This document shows positions 10,490 through 22,299 of a DNA stretch of 64,000 bases, piece after piece (within the stretch, counting starts at the first letter, position 1; every line of letters starts with the position of its first letter). The notes beneath the pieces are model-generated. The model saw only the letters and a program-made list of their open reading frames with translations, searched no databases and was not told the origin of the DNA. The position numbers and the translations under genes were made by a program. This DNA is from Schistosoma mansoni (Eukaryota; Platyhelminthes; Trematoda; Strigeidida; Schistosomatidae), in NCBI RefSeq assembly GCF_000237925.1, contig NC_031502.1:43153975-43217974 (forward strand), given 5' to 3'.

Positions 10490-12167
10490 AAACCCGAAAA
10501 CTTTTACCGAACAGCTTGACAGCTATGAAATCATTTAATACAAGCACTGGACAGCGTGACCATTAAAGAACTCGATGTCTTTGGTCTGCTAGTAAAGCTT
10601 GACATAGGTAAATCCACTGGACCTGATGAACTGCATCCTAGGTTACTAAAGGAATTAGCCAACTTTGTTGCGAACCCTTTAAGTGTATGTTTTAATCTAT
10701 CCGTAACTCAGGGTCGTCTACCAAAAGACTGGAAGAACGCCATAGTAAGTCCAGTCTTCAAAACAGGTACAAAACATAAGCCTGAGAATTACCGACCAAT
10801 TAGCCTAACTAGTGTGGTTGTTAAAATCCTAGAAAAGATTATTCGGAAGGAGCTGTTCAAGTATCTCGATGAAAACCGGATCCTCTCGGAGAAGCAGCAT
10901 GGTTTTAGAACAGGTTACTCTTGTCTCACTAACTTATTAGTCGCTTGTGAAAGCTAGTGCACTCTTAAGGACCAAAAGTTACCTATAGACGTAGCTTACA
11001 TCGACTTCAGCAAAGCTTTCTACAAAGTTCCGCACAACCGACTGTTACATAAGCTAAGGAATGTTGGGATTGGAGGCAATCTATTGATGTGGATAAAAGA
11101 CTTCCTAGTTGGGCGTCAACAAAGAGTACGGGTGAACTCCAAGTTGTCTAGCTGGGAAACTGTGCTTAGTGGAGTCCCCCAGGGTACAGTTTTGGTGCCA
11201 GTGTTATTCCTCTTGTACGTAAATGACCTCCCTCGTCTACTATCGTCATCAGTCTTGCTTTATGCTAACGATGCCAAGATATGGAGAGCGATACAAAGCA
11301 AGGGTGATAGCTTAGAACTCCGAAACGACCTGGAGAAATTATCTGAATCGTCCCAAACCTGGCAATTGCCGATAAATACTTCCAAGTGTATTGTGATGCA
11401 TATTGGCCACCAGGGTACAGATACATACACGATGAATAACACTGAGCTACCTATTGTCCAGACACATAATGACTCAGGAGTCTTTGTTAGTCAAGATTTA
11501 AAGACTACTGCACACTGCCGTGCAATAGCCGCCAAAGGTTTTGGAACTTTATGGTCCATACGTAGGGCTTTTAGTCGTCTCGACGCTAAAACGTTTCTGA
11601 CTTTGTATACAGTGTTCGTACGCCCTAAACTTGAGTACTGCATACAAACAGCTAACCCCTGCCTAAAAAAGACAGTGAACTCTTGGAAAGGGTTCAGAGA
11701 ACAGCAACTCGGCTGGTTCCCGGAATAGCGAAACTCCCATACGGTACTAGACTGACCAAGCTAAACCAATTCCCGCTGTCATATCGAAGAATCAGAGGCG
11801 ACTTGATCACAGTTTTCAAATTGCTTAGTGATAAATTTGCACTTGATATGCCCTCATTTTTCTTGTCTCCCGAAACAGAAAATTTACGAGGACATTCGAA
11901 AAAAGTTCGCAAGCCAAGAACGAATTACTTGTCAGCTGACTACCGACTTTCCAATCGAATAATCAACGAGTGGGATTCATTACCTCAGCACGTGGTTGAG
12001 GCTCCATCTGTCGACTCCTTCAAAAGAAAGTTGGATCGGCTGAGAGACCATAATTGCCAGGACTAACATAGGCCATCAAGCCTCCTGTCCTTTCCAAACT
12101 GAAACTGAAACAATGTTTCCTTGCTGCCTTAAGAACTTATTTTGACTGAGGATTGATCGGATCAAGT
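10490..12167 (+). mobile_element. CR1/jockey-type LINE copy D1, 5' truncated
   Basis: The plus strand encodes RT motifs of the CR1/jockey group: GKSTGPDELHPRLLKE, ENYRPISLTSV, KQHGFRTGYSC, AYIDFSKAFYKVPH, LSGVPQGTVLVP, LLYANDAKIW and the C-terminal NEWDSLPQHVVEAPS. The catalytic box reads YAND instead of YADD, so the polymerase site is altered. The frame is split by a stop after VACES (10955-10957) and a one-base shift near 11690, so the copy is dead. Only RT and the 3' UTR remain; the endonuclease and ORF1 are absent. The 3' end runs directly into the LTR at 12168. Confidence 0.88.
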
Positions 12168-12525
12168 TGTAGTGACCGGCTGGTCTCGATAAGAACACGA
12201 TTGGAATAACAGAAACAATTATTATTATTGTAACCAATTGTACCAGAGATTGTTTTACTGTATTTGTTTGACTGTATCAGACTCACTTCTTGTTCCGCTA
12301 TCCTCCTTGTTCCGTTCGAACTTTCTTACGCTCTACCCATTTTGCCTGTACCCGTTGGCACGTCTCGGTATTCTATCGATACCACGAGATCGCCAATAAA
12401 TATACTTCATCTGGATTAATTAAAGCCTTCTGTTTTCCGCGTTGTCAAAGGAACCAAATCGTTTCTGGGCACGTAATCGTATAGTAGTAGTGATCATAGT
12501 CCGTCCTCGACTCGACCCTACTACA
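12168..12525 (+). repeat. LTR of the Boudicca-type element
   Basis: The 358-bp LTR runs from TGTAGTGACC to CTACA. It aligns along its whole length with 18018-18374, which supports both boundaries. A polyadenylation-like AATAAA occurs near 12391. Confidence 0.8.
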
Positions 12526-14145
12526 TCTGGTGAGCCGTATTTGAAACACGCAATACATCTGGTGAACCACAACTGGTAACGCAATTCATCGAGCACAATT
12601 CAAACTTGGCCAACTTTCCAACCCGGATCAATTCGGTGAGTCTATTCATCTATCCACATCCGTTGCACATATTCGTATTGATATCTTCCAATATATAATA
12701 TTTTGGCAACTTAATATGGTGGATAACGATAAGAATAGCATAAATATAATAGACTCCGAGGTACAGGCTATTAGTTTTCGACCGGTTCCATTTATCCCTC
12801 ATGATCCAGAAGTCTGGTTCGCGGCACTGGAATCTCAATTCGAGATCCGCCGCATAACCAAGCAAAGGCAAAAGTACGCCTACGCTCTGGAGTCATTGCC
12901 CGGGGATCATTTAACCGCTCTTCTTGAGATTGTCCTCAATCCAAACGTTTCAAACGTTTACGACCGTCTCAAGGATGCAATCCTTCGACATTTCCTCCCC
13001 TCAAGGGAGGAACGATTGAGGACCCTATTAGCACATCACCCTATGGGTGATGCTAAGCCGAGCCACCACCTCACGCGCCTGCGATCTCTTGCAGGAAACA
13101 CAACAGCTGACTTCGAGATAGTCAAAGAGCTGTGGCTCGAAGCCTTACCAGCGAGCATTCAACCAACTCTTACGGCTCTGCTCGAGGACACCCCACTCAT
13201 CAAGGTTGCCCGCATAGCAGACAAGATTCTAACACGAGTTAACGCCAAAGACAACTATGTGGTTGCTTGTACTCCCCGTTCAAAGATTGATCTCGATGCT
13301 AGGCGACCTACGGCTCATGGGGATAGGGATAAATGTATCCACACCCATCTCAGTTTTCGAGACCGTTCAAAAGTGCCAGACCCCTACGTCCCTCGACCCA
13401 GGTCAAGATCTTGTAGAGCCGTAACGACTCGCCTCAATCGGGCATCTTCCAAGCCACGCCAGAAGGCGGCTTCGGAAGAGAGTCCGAGTTGGTGCTGGTT
13501 CCACCGTGCCTTCGGGGCCGGTGCCCGTCATTGTCGAGCTCCCTGCTCATACAAGGCGGGAACTTCCCGAGCCGGTGAGTAAATACGGCCGTACTCACCA
13601 GCCCTTCACCTCAGTTTGACCGTTTATTTTACGTGCACGATTATCGCACCAACGCTAGGTACCTAGTGGGTACAGGTGCCCAAGTTTCTGTCGTACCTAT
13701 CAGTAACAGTAAGTCTCATGTTACGATGCTTCGACTACGCGCTGCGGATGACTCAGTCATTCCTAACTATGGTACGCGACAACTTAGGGTCAATCTGAGC
13801 AAACAGCCTTACGAAGGCCCTTTTCACGTGATTTTCCGTCACGAAAAGACCTTCAAGGTTGATCGACATGGCCGCGTCTAAGTAGTCAGCATTGATCGTT
13901 TCATGACAGCACACGTCGATGACAGTGCCCTACCTGATAAGCCGAGACCCAATGCTAGACCCATCAAAGCTTCTAGCGGGATCTCTACATCTACTTCGGA
14001 TCCCACGCTAGATGCACCTGAGACCTCATTTTCACGTCCCAGTCAACAGCACGTGTCATCTGCCCCGTCACTGCGTGAGGTATTCCCTAGAGTTCTAGTG
14101 AGAAGCAGTGATCGGTGGAGTTCAACCAGGTCTGTTGGGAGATAG
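12168..14145 (+). mobile_element. CsRn1/Boudicca-type Gypsy fossil
   Basis: A 5' LTR (12168-12525) is followed by a TGGTGAGCC primer-binding-site-like stretch. A Gag of about 289 codons follows (12716-13582), with an unusual zinc-knuckle-like box CWFHRAFGAGARHC near its end, as known for the CsRn1 clade of trematode and insect Gypsy elements. Short pieces of protease (YLVGTGAQVSVVP) and of the integrase C-terminal tail (YEGPFHVIF) follow up to about 14145. Most of pol and the 3' LTR are not seen. The element is broken with several breaks. Its LTR and the start of its Gag match the second copy at 18018-18607. Confidence 0.85.
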
Positions 14146-14146
14146 T

Positions 14147-14430
14147 AACTCACTGAAGACAATGGTGGATGGTTACCCAATTCGGTGGATTGGTTGAAGT
14201 TAGACATTAACACCGTTGGATGCCGGTTCAGTGATCTAAATACAAAGCGCTCGCGTGCGAGACTGACCGGTCCTGGGTTTAAATCTCATGAGGCGTGATC
14301 GTGGATGCGCACAGTTGAGGAGTCTCAAAATAGGACGAAATGGCTGTGCAGTGCTTCCAAGTTTTTCATGGTGGTCTAGCTTCAATTGACTCATGATTTC
14401 AACCATAAAATTTTCGTTTGTCATGTTTGA
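14147..14430 (+). repeat. tRNA-like SINE with a hammerhead-like core
   Basis: A Pol III B-box-like stretch (GGGTTTAAATC near 14275) precedes a core resembling a hammerhead ribozyme: stem bases GCACAG (14309-14314), TTGAGGAG (CUGANGA with its first base changed), a stem-loop GTCT..GGAC, GAAA (14337-14340) and the pairing partner CTGTGC (14344-14349). The 3' part (GGTGGTCTAGCTTCAATTGA) is, from memory, typical of an abundant schistosome SINE family. A diverged relative lies at about 33590-33990. Confidence 0.6.
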
Positions 14431-15135
14431 GACTAGAATCGAGAAGCATAACGAACAGGTCTATACAGGTTGATAAATAGTCCCGTAAATTAAAATATGA
14501 CAAGACTGTGCATCTCAGATTGATCTCTGTCTAATCATGACTGTATATTGTTCTCAGAAAGATGTTTTGTGTTCATTTGCGTTTCCGACTGATTTCACAT
14601 CGCTTTATAAATGTCCTCTATAGTGAACTCTGAAATAAACAATATATCTCTCCAGTGAAATCTATAGCTAAGTTAGAAGATTAGACAGCCGTACTTTCCT
14701 TTGTACTATTTAAACTTGTGTTAACTTGATGTCGGTTATTTATTTACTCTGGAGAGGTGGCTTGTACCAAGTCACGAAACGTCAGAAATACAATATTTCC
14801 ACTCATTAAGATATAACAAAAATATATTTATTATTAAACAGAAATTCCGTTTTATCTAATTGACAAATGTTGTATGTAATTATCTGCTGGCTGGTAAAAG
14901 AAGTGATAGATGTGTTGAAATGTTTTAGATGTTATCCCACTATAGTGATGAAAGAAATTCACAAGCTGGAGTCTTAAATTTACAAATATAGAAAACTTTT
15001 TACAAAAATAATATTATGAGAATGTCTAATTATTTTCAGTCTTATCAATAAATTTTCAGGAATATTCATCAAAATAAATGTTTTCAAAATAGTCATGAAT
15101 ATATGTAATCCTAATATTTAGCTTCAAGATAAAGA

Positions 15136-15372
15136 TCATTCATACTGGTTGAGTACAGAACATTTAAAAATAGCGGTATTCATCTTTGATATGAGGCAAG
15201 TGAATAGAGGCTTTTCCGACAGGACGAGCACAGTATGCCCATAGGTCGATAAGAGTCTGACCAATTGCAGTCTTGAACAGAGATAGGATGATTCATATCT
15301 AACAATAGCGAGTAATTTAAACTGTTGTAATTTGACCTCGGAAGTCCTATTACAGATTTGTAAAGTTGTCAT
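15136..15372 (-). other. Possible orphan exon
   Basis: Two minus-strand frames stay open here. One (78 codons) starts after an AG near 15370. The other gives a plausible C-terminus, QTLIDLWAYCARPVGKASI followed by HLPHIKDEYRYF and a stop. I do not recognise either. The segment may be a terminal exon of an unidentified minus-strand gene or chance. No supporting exon is visible in the flanks. Confidence 0.18.
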
Positions 15373-15484
15373 TCAAAATGCTAAGGTTGGCTTACATTAA
15401 CTATATACATGTACTCTCCTTTTCAGTCACTCATATTGTAGATAATGGTCGCACAAAAAGTGTCGTCTGAATGTTTAGGCATCA

Positions 15485-15684
15485 NNNNNNNNNNNNNNNN
15501 NNNNNNNNNNNNNNNNNNNNNNNNNNNNNNNNNNNNNNNNNNNNNNNNNNNNNNNNNNNNNNNNNNNNNNNNNNNNNNNNNNNNNNNNNNNNNNNNNNNN
15601 NNNNNNNNNNNNNNNNNNNNNNNNNNNNNNNNNNNNNNNNNNNNNNNNNNNNNNNNNNNNNNNNNNNNNNNNNNNNNNNNNNNN
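15485..15684. other. Assembly gap (200 N)
   Basis: A run of exactly 200 N, the usual placeholder for a gap of unknown size. It cuts into the BEL gag on its right. Confidence 0.99.
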
Positions 15685-16078
15685 AATGGAGCAAATACAG
15701 CAAACGTTGACTATCATCAGATACTCTTGCCGCAACGTAGGTATCGTATTGTTTTATAAACTTCCAATATTCCTTCGGCTTTCCATCAAAATAACACAAT
15801 TCAACTTTCGGTAGCTCTAACCCAACTATAGGAACCTTAGGTGTTGTGCCCGAGACTGCATGCCTAAGTCTTTCCCCTTTATCTAAACTAAGATCCGCTA
15901 CCTTATCTAACATTACGTCACTATCACTATCACTATAGCTCTCTTTAAATACATTAGAACCATGAGGCGTAAAGACATCAGAAAAAGCTTGCTTTGTACT
16001 AAGGGATTTGTCGTTAACCTTGTCTTCACCCTCTCCGATCAGCTTAGGGATTGACTTCTTTGCACGATTGTTAGGCAT
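15685..16078 (-). mobile_element. BEL/Pao element, N-terminal Gag part
   Basis: From the Met at 16078 the minus strand encodes about 130 residues up to the gap. They include LELPKVELCYFDGKPKEYW, the start of the DUF1759-type Gag domain found in BEL/Pao elements, preceded by an acidic, serine-rich leader (SDSDSDVML). Schistosome BEL families such as Sinbad and Saci-1 are known; I cannot say which this is. The rest falls in the gap or is absent, so the state of the element cannot be judged. Confidence 0.75.
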
Positions 16079-18017
16079 CTCGAATTATCGACCAAATTTG
16101 TTTCAGAACTGTGAGCAAGGACCAAGCTGCAAACCGACCAATATTCGTTTAGAACTGTAAGATCCAAACCTAAATTCCAATAGGTCTGGATGTGGTCGAA
16201 TAACCGTTAGATAGCTTTAGACACTCGTGTCTCAGTTCAAATCAAAACAAGGTATATATTTGACACGGTTCTGTAATTCGTTATATATACAAATGTACAA
16301 ATTTACCTAAACGAATATTATCACCCAGTTATTCAACCAACAATTGATACCAAAATATTCAATCTAAATTACGATAAATAGCAAGGTGATAAGAAATATA
16401 TGAAAAATTACCAAAAACACCAAAGAATAAGCGTTATTCTATCCTTTCTGGATAGATCAAGGGAGATTCCGTTTGAGCGGTTATTTTATAACACCAAGTG
16501 TTTCAATTTCTGGAAAAGTGCTCCAAATACAACCAAAAATGCACGATCCCAGTCAAGTTCAAACCGCACAATCAAAAAGCGAGCAGCCAATATGGCGGAT
16601 ACCAGAATAATAGCAATTAAAACAAACTATATACAGCTCAGTAAAGAACATGGAGACTCAATAAAAAACGATAGTAAAACCAAGAAAATTGAACGTTACA
16701 GTCTTAATTAGCATAATAAATGTTACAGCATATACAAATAAAGAAAACGTAAGGAAGAAATCACAAGTGTATGCATGGAGGGATTTTCACTTGCAAAATG
16801 GATCCAACAGACCATTGCCATTCATCTTTCTCTGTAAACTTTTAAGACAATTTTGACTTCCATAACATATAATTTCTCTCACTCTGTTTCAATATTAATG
16901 ATGATAATCAAAGCACTTGTAGTATCAGTTTATATGTTAAGCCCATATACTTTATTCTAGCTTCTGGCCAAGCTAATTCACCTATCCATTATGAGTCATA
17001 TTTTGGTCTTGTTCATTATTCGCTTATTAACCTTGACTACTTTTTATATGAGCGTATATGTGTACACACTTCGCATCTTATTCAACATATGTCTGTCATT
17101 CATTTTTGCCTGATTATAAATATTGACTAATGCTTGCTCATAGGGAGTTGGCTTCCCAGCCATCTCCAATACGCATTACTTTTGCTTCATCACTCTGATT
17201 CCCTGGCCAGATCAATGAGTATAGAAAATATTCGTATTCTAAATCCATTCTCGTATTGACTTATTTAACTCCGTTATTCACTAACGCGGATAAGGTCATT
17301 TATTACATACGAGGATAGATAGTACGTACGATCAAAAAGGAATCAGATTTAAGCTACTACAACACACTAGATGGGAGTAAACTTGTCCGTGAGTATACTA
17401 CGTAAGTTAAAGTGTAACTGAGATCATTATCGATAAGATCAAAAAAGACAAATTTAAGAATTCATGATAGAATACGTTATTTTATTCATTCTTAACTATT
17501 TAGGATTCTTTATGATCAACAATAATAAATAAACTTTCATGGTTCAAAACCAACTGTAATTAATTCCTATTAAATATGTAATAAATGAGGGAATAATGTG
17601 GATTAATTTGGTTTTAATATAATGTTTTATACCAATATGTATCTGCAGGCCTCCTAGAAAACTGAAACGAGGACTTTTGAATCTCACATCAGCCCATATG
17701 CTCCATGATCATTTGGTCGAAATTAAACGATTTGTATTTGTAACTATGATGATATTAAATATCACACTAAGGATACGCAGTACTCCAGAAAGTACATCAG
17801 CACTGTAAAAGCAGCCTGTTAACGTTACATATTAATTTGAAACGTGCATTAAAACATACTGCATCACAATCTATGTCCTTATATCATTAACATAACAATA
17901 CACTAACTTGAGAAGGTATAACTTCTGATTAAGACATATGATGGTTATCACCTTGACTTTTTAAAATGACTATAAAACTATATTAGTTTATTGTTTAACT
18001 AATTATACTCAGAAGGA
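16079..18017. other. AT-rich non-coding stretch
   Basis: The first few hundred bases (16079-16300) may be leader or LTR of the BEL element, but I cannot place its ends. The 103-codon ORF at 16400-16711 is lysine- and asparagine-rich with no recognisable domain. I see nothing else. Confidence 0.4.
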
Positions 18018-18607
18018 TGTAGTGACCTACTTTTCATGACGAGAACGCGATCGTTATAATGTGAACAGTTATTATTATAACAATTTGTACCAGTTATTGT
18101 TTTACTGTACTTGTTTGTTTAACTGTACCAAAAACACTTTTCGTTCCGTTGCCCATCTTATTCGTGCGAACCCTCTTACGCTCTGTCATTTTGCCTGTAA
18201 TCTTCGGCACGTCTCGGTATTCTTCCGATACCACGAGATCGCCAATAAATATATCTTACCTGGACCAATAACAGCCTTCTGGTTTTCGGTCTATCGAGGG
18301 ATCCAATTCGTTATCTGGCGCGTAATCTTATTGTCGTGGTGATTATAGTCCATCGCAACTCGACGCCATCTACATCTGGTAAGCCAAATTTTCGAACGCA
18401 TTTCAACATTTAGCAAATCTTCCAAAGAACATCACAATGGTTAGTCTAGTATTTATCCATCCGCTTTTGTTGCACGTATTCGTATTGATACTTTTCAATA
18501 TATAATATTTTGACAACAACGCGATATGGTGGATAAAGATAAGAATAGCAATAATATAATAGACTCAGAAGTACAGGCGATTAGTTTTCGACTGCTTCCC
18601 TTTCGGA
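18018..18607 (+). mobile_element. Second Boudicca-type copy: LTR and start of Gag
   Basis: An LTR (18018-18374) runs from TGTAGTGACC to TACA and aligns with 12168-12525. A primer-site-like TGGTAAGCC and the first codons of Gag follow (MVDKDKNS from 18525, matching MVDNDKNS of the first copy). The element then ends abruptly at the 3' end of an RTE LINE. It is a broken fossil. Confidence 0.82.
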
Positions 18608-20830
18608 ACTGTTTAATACTTAAGTTTGTTACCCCTTGTAGAGGATCATAAACTGCTCACCAATATTCTCCGTAGAATCCTGTCCTGAACAGTCCTTTCC
18701 AGTTCCTTTCAATTGCTAATCATCCCTTTCATGACTGCTTGCAACTCCCGACACACTGTGTTCTTTGGTCCCCCTTTTTTCAGTTTCCCTTCAGGATTCC
18801 ATGTTAGTGCTTGCTTAGTGATGCAGTTTGATGATTTCCTCAATGTTTCCTATCTACATCCAACGTTTTATCCCGATTTATTCTTCAGATAGAAGCTGGT
18901 TTGTTCTCTCGAACAGTAGGCTATTGCTGATGGTATCCAACCAACGGACATTGTGTATCTTGCGTAGATAATTATTTGTACATACTTTTGCCTTTTTGAT
19001 GATGGTTGTAGTAGTTCACCAAGCTCCAGCTCCGTACAGCAGAACTGTCATGATGTTCGTACTAAAGATTCTGACTTCCATGTCGGGTGGCTGTTGTTTT
19101 GAGTCTCATATGTTCTTTAAGTGTGGGAATGCTGTGCTTCCTTTGCCAATCTTTACATTTACGTCCGCGTCGGATCCTACACGTTCATTGATGACGCTGT
19201 CCATGTACGTGAAGGTTTCCCTCTGTTCTAGAGATTCTTCATCATATGTGATTGGGTTGGTGTTCTCCGTGTTGTATTTGAAGATCTTGCTTTTCTTCTT
19301 GTGTATTTTGAAGCCTACTGATGCAGAGGCTTCTGATGTACTGGTTGTCTTGACTTTCATTTGTTCGTGTGTATGAGATAAAATAACTAAGTCATCTGCG
19401 AAATTCACATCGCCTAGCTGCATGCAAGATGTCCGTTGTATTTCATGCTTCCTCTGATACATTAAAGTCCTCATAATCAAGTCAACTGCCAGAAGAAAGA
19501 GAAGAGGCGAGGAACAGTAATCAATCTCATTTGACACCGGCCTTAAATCGGAATCCATCTGTCAGCTATTCTCCACTCACAACTTTGCAGTGCAGTTCGT
19601 CGTGTGGATTCCAGACAATGCTGATGATGTTCTCAGGTACGCCATGGTGTCGGAGAAGGCTCCATAAGGTTCGCTTATCCACAGTGTCAAACGCCTTCTC
19701 GTAGTCAAGGAAGTTGTTGTATAGTGACGAGTACCATCCGACTGATTGCCCAACGATGATCTACAGTTTCACGATTCGGTCTGTGCACGACCGATACATA
19801 CAGAATCTGAACTGTTGATCTGAAAGCTGGACGTCTACTAAATCTTCCATCAGGTTCAGCGACACTCTGTTAAAAACTTTTCCTGAGATCTATAATAGTG
19901 TGATTCCTCTGTAGCTTTCACACTTGCTCAGACCTCCTTTCTTTGGTATCTTGACGAGATATCTTGATTTACTCGACAGTCGGTCGAGTGACATCTGTAG
20001 GAGGGTCTGTAGGTGATGCTTCGGTGTCCAGTAGATTCTATGGAGCTGGTCGATTCAGCAGTTCCTCAGAGTATTCTAACCACTTGTTCCGCTGCTGTTG
20101 GATCTCAGTGATTGTCTTGCCTTATTTGTCCTTGACGAGTCTCTCTGGTTTGCCATATTCCCCTACCAGTTTCTTCGTTGTGTCATATAGTTGTCTGGCA
20201 TATCTTTCGGCTGCAACTTTGTCCACTGTCGTTGCTAAGTCTTCCACGTATTTCTGATTGTTAAACCTAATGCTTATCTTCACTTGATTGTTTGCTTCTG
20301 TGTATTCAGCTTGCGCCTTGACTTTCTCTGCTCTTGTTAAGTTGTTGTTATTTGTTGTCTTTCTGTCCCTTATTTCTTGAATTTTGCCGTGGGTATCAAC
20401 AGAGACTTCTTCTCTGTTATGGTAATTGTTGCAGCCCATAACCTCCTGATACGTTGAAATTAGTGCTTCTTTGACCCCTTTCCAGTTGTTATCCATAGTA
20501 GTTTCCTCTTCTGTGAGTAGATCTCGTAAGGCTTGAAACCTGTTGTCGAGAGATATCTTGAATTTGTTAAGTTCGTCAGTATCTCGATGGAAAGCTGCAT
20601 TGAACTTTTGTAATGCTGTTTCCTCAGTTGTACAGTGCTTTTTTAGCTCCAGTTCCATCCTGCCCACGAACAGGTGGTGTGCTGAAACTATGTCAGCTTT
20701 TCTCCTGGTTCATCAATGATCCGTGGTGTCGGAATTTGTTCTGCTCTCTACCAATCTTTACGGAATTGGCGACCATGCCACTTGGAGAACACTAGTTCCC
20801 ATCTGACCTGATATACCTTATCCGTATTCA
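18608..20830 (-). mobile_element. RTE LINE copy C1 (SR2/Perere-like)
   Basis: The minus strand encodes pieces of a second RTE-clade polyprotein, different from families A and B. 20667-20122 gives the linker after the endonuclease (NLTRAEKVKAQAEYTEANN, RQLYDTTKKLVGEYGKPE). 19558-19106 gives RT (DVNFADDLVILSHTHEQM, ETFTYMDSVINE). In between, the RT palm is recognisable in broken frames around 19600-19700. Here the catalytic box is FADD, as known for this family. The C-terminal part continues to about 18610 in a broken frame. Multiple frameshifts and stops make it dead. Confidence 0.85.
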
Positions 20831-22299
20831 TTACGAAGTATCGGAGAAGCACTCCATTTCGATTTCCCTTATTTTATTAAGTTATATATTCCAACACTGT
20901 TACTAAGTTTGCTAGCTGATAAACAATCACAGTTCTAGATTAGGATACAGTTTATAGTGTCACCTAGTCATTTAAAAACTTTCGCAACATAAAGCAACAC
21001 TGTCAGTTTTTTTAATTTTATTGAAAATTGCATCTAGATATGGCTTTCGGTGAGATCGCTTCAGGACGACGCGCAAAACTAATTCCGCATTCTGGAATTT
21101 TAAGAGTTAAACGGAGACCACTTTGTCTTCAAACAGATTCTTCATTTATTATTGGAGGGTTGTGAAGTGTGGATTTAAAAAGTTCACGGATATTAATTGC
21201 TTAACGACGTTGTTGTCTGCAACATATTTATAATTGAGGACCTCAAACTCAGCCAAACAAAAAGTTTTGAATGGAGTGTACGAAGGCATACTTGAAAGGT
21301 AGTCGATGTTTAGTGAAGTATATGATATACGCACGGCGCACCCAGTTGAGATCTGGAGAGGATGTTTGATTGACAGATTCCAGTATCCGGCAAACCTAAT
21401 GGGTTTGGTACAAATGTTGAAGACTTACAGAACTATCTATTTTGGTAATTTATTTGCGGCTACACTCTAGTTACTTGTTTCACTTCGTATTATTACATTT
21501 GGCTGCTTATCTTTTCACGTTTTAGTAGGTTGGCCGCTCTGGATCCGTTTTATCGGATAAATTCTCTGGTGAGAAGAACCATAATTAGCAGCTAGTAATT
21601 CATTAATACCATTGGACATGTATTTGTACTACCGGATTTATGACACTTGAGACTCACTTGACAACAATGAAACCCTCGCAATGCATACGTTTATGGAAAA
21701 TAAACAGCTGTTCGCCATAGATCTGATAGCTAAATGTAAGCGTACCAATTCCGTCGTCATAGGCACCGTCAAACGTATTTAGGTTGGGTTGTAGTTTCAG
21801 TGAAAATTAATACTAAAATCATATCAGCACTAAAAACAAGACACGAAATGGAACTTTGAAGAAATAACAATAGTTTTACAGTGTTCACAATTTACAGTTA
21901 GATACTTTTAGGGTAGCGAAGAATGCCATTTATGTTTATCTTCAGAAATAACTCATCTGGATAAACACTCTTCGTTCGATACTCATCACACTGTAGATTG
22001 TTCTGGTATACAGGCGATTCATTTCCGTTGACCATTTCGGACCACTATTTATAGCGGTTCTTCAGATTTTTTGATGACACTCTTTAAATAATCTGAGGGC
22101 TAATATAAATTGTAATAGCCACTCTAAGTGTAATCCTTTCTGCTAGATATTCACTGCATGCTCAAATTGAACTTGGATCAATTCTTATACTTGAAGAATA
22201 CGCATCTAAAATATAAACTGGTGGCCTCGTTTTTAGGTGATTTTGTGACAGAGAAAGTGTATCAACACCAAAATAATGGTAGATATTTTGCACAACAAA
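20831..22299. other. Non-coding, no recognised feature
   Basis: AT-rich intergenic sequence. Small ORFs such as 21149-21334 have no resemblance I can name. Confidence 0.45.

Noticed and set aside
15445-15759. Long ORFs across the N runs at 15445-15759 and 25110-25496
   Set aside because: They run through 200 N and are artefacts of the gaps.
19964-20257. 97-codon plus-strand ORF
   Set aside because: Shadow of the minus-strand LINE C1 coding sequence.
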